Source: Bacteroidia bacterium (lineage in GTDB: Bacteria; Bacteroidota; Bacteroidia; B-17B0; Aurantibacillaceae). Taken from it: a DNA stretch of 64,000 nucleotides. Made by a program: the position numbers and the translations under genes. The notes under the pieces are model-generated. The model ran no database searches. It worked only from the letters and a program-made list of their open reading frames with translations, and had not been told where the DNA came from. The stretch spans positions 71,511 to 135,510 of the forward strand of contig JAEUTP010000017.1 in NCBI GenBank assembly GCA_016787705.1, given 5' to 3'. Shown here one piece after another: positions 63,220-64,000 of the stretch (positions are counted from its first letter, which is position 1; each line of letters starts with the position of its first letter).

Positions 63220-63687
63220 TTGTATATAAACCTAAAAAATGCTACCTTTAGTGTTGCAGATAGCAGCGTTCTTTTAAATCTTTGTAACCAATGTCCATAC
63301 ACTGACGGTGGGGTTGTATATCAAGCTAGAGCGTTATTTAATATCATGAATAACAGCTTCTCTAGATTTAATGATAATTGCAATTTAAGTTTTGGTAGCC
63401 GTTTGTTTGATAACATAGTTAAGGATGACATTGATGTTAACGTGTTAATTAAAACTAAGCTTTATCCAAATCCAAATAATGGTGAGTTTACTGTTGAAGT
63501 GAATAAACAAACCGAAGGAACTATTGAAGAAATAACGATCTATGATCTTGGTGGTAAAATTTTATATACCAACTTAGAAAACGGCTCTTCAATAAAGGTA
63601 AATACTAAGCTTTTAAAAGGCAGTTATTTGGTAAAGGTTCGCTTAAGCAACAATAGTGTAGATGTACACAGAATTATAATTGACTAA
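63220..63687 (+). pseudogene. T9SS protein C-terminal fragment, 5'-truncated
   Basis: A frame of 155 codons starting at a TTG without signal peptide. It contains CNQCPYTDGGVVYQARALFN, typical of the region just before the sorting domain of Bacteroidota secreted proteins, and a T9SS type A domain (KLYPNPNNGEFTVEVNKQ, TIEEITIYDLGGKILY, LLKGSYLVKVRLSNNSVDVHR). Without an export signal it is most likely the 3' remnant of a longer gene. A programmed or alternative start farther upstream was not found. Confidence 0.65.
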
Positions 63688-64000
63688 AAAAAATAACATA
63701 TTTAAATACACTCTAAAAGCCAAAAGAAATATTTTTTTGGCTTTTAGCTTTTTCTTTTTGGCCTTTAGCCACAACGCGCAGGTTAATTATGTACAAAATG
63801 GAAGCTTTGAAAAGATAGATACATGTATGCAGTTTAGTGGTCCAGTTGCTGCGATTTACAATGCTCCCCCTTGGGACACATTGGTAAATGGTGGTGGAGG
63901 CAACTGTTTAATAATGAACAGGTGTTTTAATCCTAATAATTATGCAGGAGTACCTTATAATCTAAATGGTGGTGGTTATCAAGAGCCACGGTCAGGCGAT
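63680..64000 (+). CDS. Secreted protein, N-terminal part only
   Basis: An open frame runs from TTG at 63680, overlapping the previous stop region, to the window edge (107 codons). It has a signal peptide (KRNIFLAFSFFFLAFSHNAQ) followed by VNYVQNGSFEKIDTC, the typical NGSFE start of exported Bacteroidota proteins with a jelly-roll first domain and T9SS end. No ATG is in frame before the signal, so the start codon is TTG or ATA-like, or lies in doubt. The C-terminus lies beyond the window. Confidence 0.7.
   Translation, partial: MTKKNNIFKYTLKAKRNIFLAFSFFFLAFSHNAQVNYVQNGSFEKIDTCMQFSGPVAAIYNAPPWDTLVNGGGGNCLIMNRCFNPNNYAGVPYNLNGGGYQEPRSGD

Noticed and set aside
58574..64000. Right attachment site with the 23-base tRNA end
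   Set aside because: No second copy of the TTCGAACCCAGTAGTTCC sequence and no intact tRNA was found here; the end is probably beyond the window.

Overview
The window reads as a chromosomal segment of an AT-rich member of the Bacteroidota. Evidence: type IX secretion (T9SS) C-terminal sorting domains with PNP motifs, PKD and GEVED secreted proteins, SpoIIE phosphatases with the YAKR(L/I)Q linker, DUF5686, DUF4159 and DUF1599 families, and promoters of the TTG-N19-TAnnTTTG type. Genus cannot be assigned.

Bases 1 to about 31.8 kb look like ordinary host chromosome. They hold secreted proteins, 3-hydroxyanthranilate dioxygenase, aspartate-semialdehyde dehydrogenase, a CvfB-like S1 protein, an EamA transporter, ribosomal proteins L21 and L27, seryl-tRNA synthetase, YbeY, a TonB-like protein, a PKD/T9SS protein, DUF5686 and DUF4159 proteins, dihydropteroate synthase, a DoxX-type membrane protein, a TPR-SpoIIE phosphatase, a beta-propeller protein, a two-component pair followed by a UspA-like protein and a bestrophin, an OmpA-type protein, a hydrolase and a second SpoIIE phosphatase.

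Between 31.9 and 32.4 kb there is a junction. A frameshifted GIY-YIG gene, the last 23 nt of a minus-strand tRNA with its own terminator, and a 12-bp tandem repeat lead into a tyrosine recombinase at 32.4 kb. I read this as the left end of an integrated element inserted in a tRNA gene. The right end was not found in the window.

From about 34 to 62.7 kb the cargo is a defence island. In order: a two-gene operon of large unknown proteins with three HEPN-like RxxxxH motifs; an unknown minus-strand gene; a Septu-like ATPase plus HNH pair; a tightly overlapping five-gene operon (SF1 helicase with cold-shock, IF2N-like and S1 domains; winged-helix protein; phospholipase-D-fold protein; small CARF protein; Card1/Can2-like CARF nuclease) with no CRISPR array or Cas gene in sight; a divergent WYL regulator; and a complete Wadjet jetABCD operon. 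A near-identical 17-bp sequence lies on each side of the WYL gene, one copy in the divergent promoter and one before jetA, so the regulator may control the helicase-CARF operon, itself and Wadjet together. A smaller minus-strand cluster (58.9 to 61.4 kb) ends with a PD-(D/E)xK nuclease-like gene and begins behind a structured leader resembling an attenuator. From 63.2 kb T9SS-type secreted protein sequence returns.

The best candidate for an undescribed system is the CARF, helicase and PLD operon (42097-50884). It resembles a Mokosh-type helicase/PLD pair joined to CARF sensor proteins. The HEPN pair at 34042-38051 is second.
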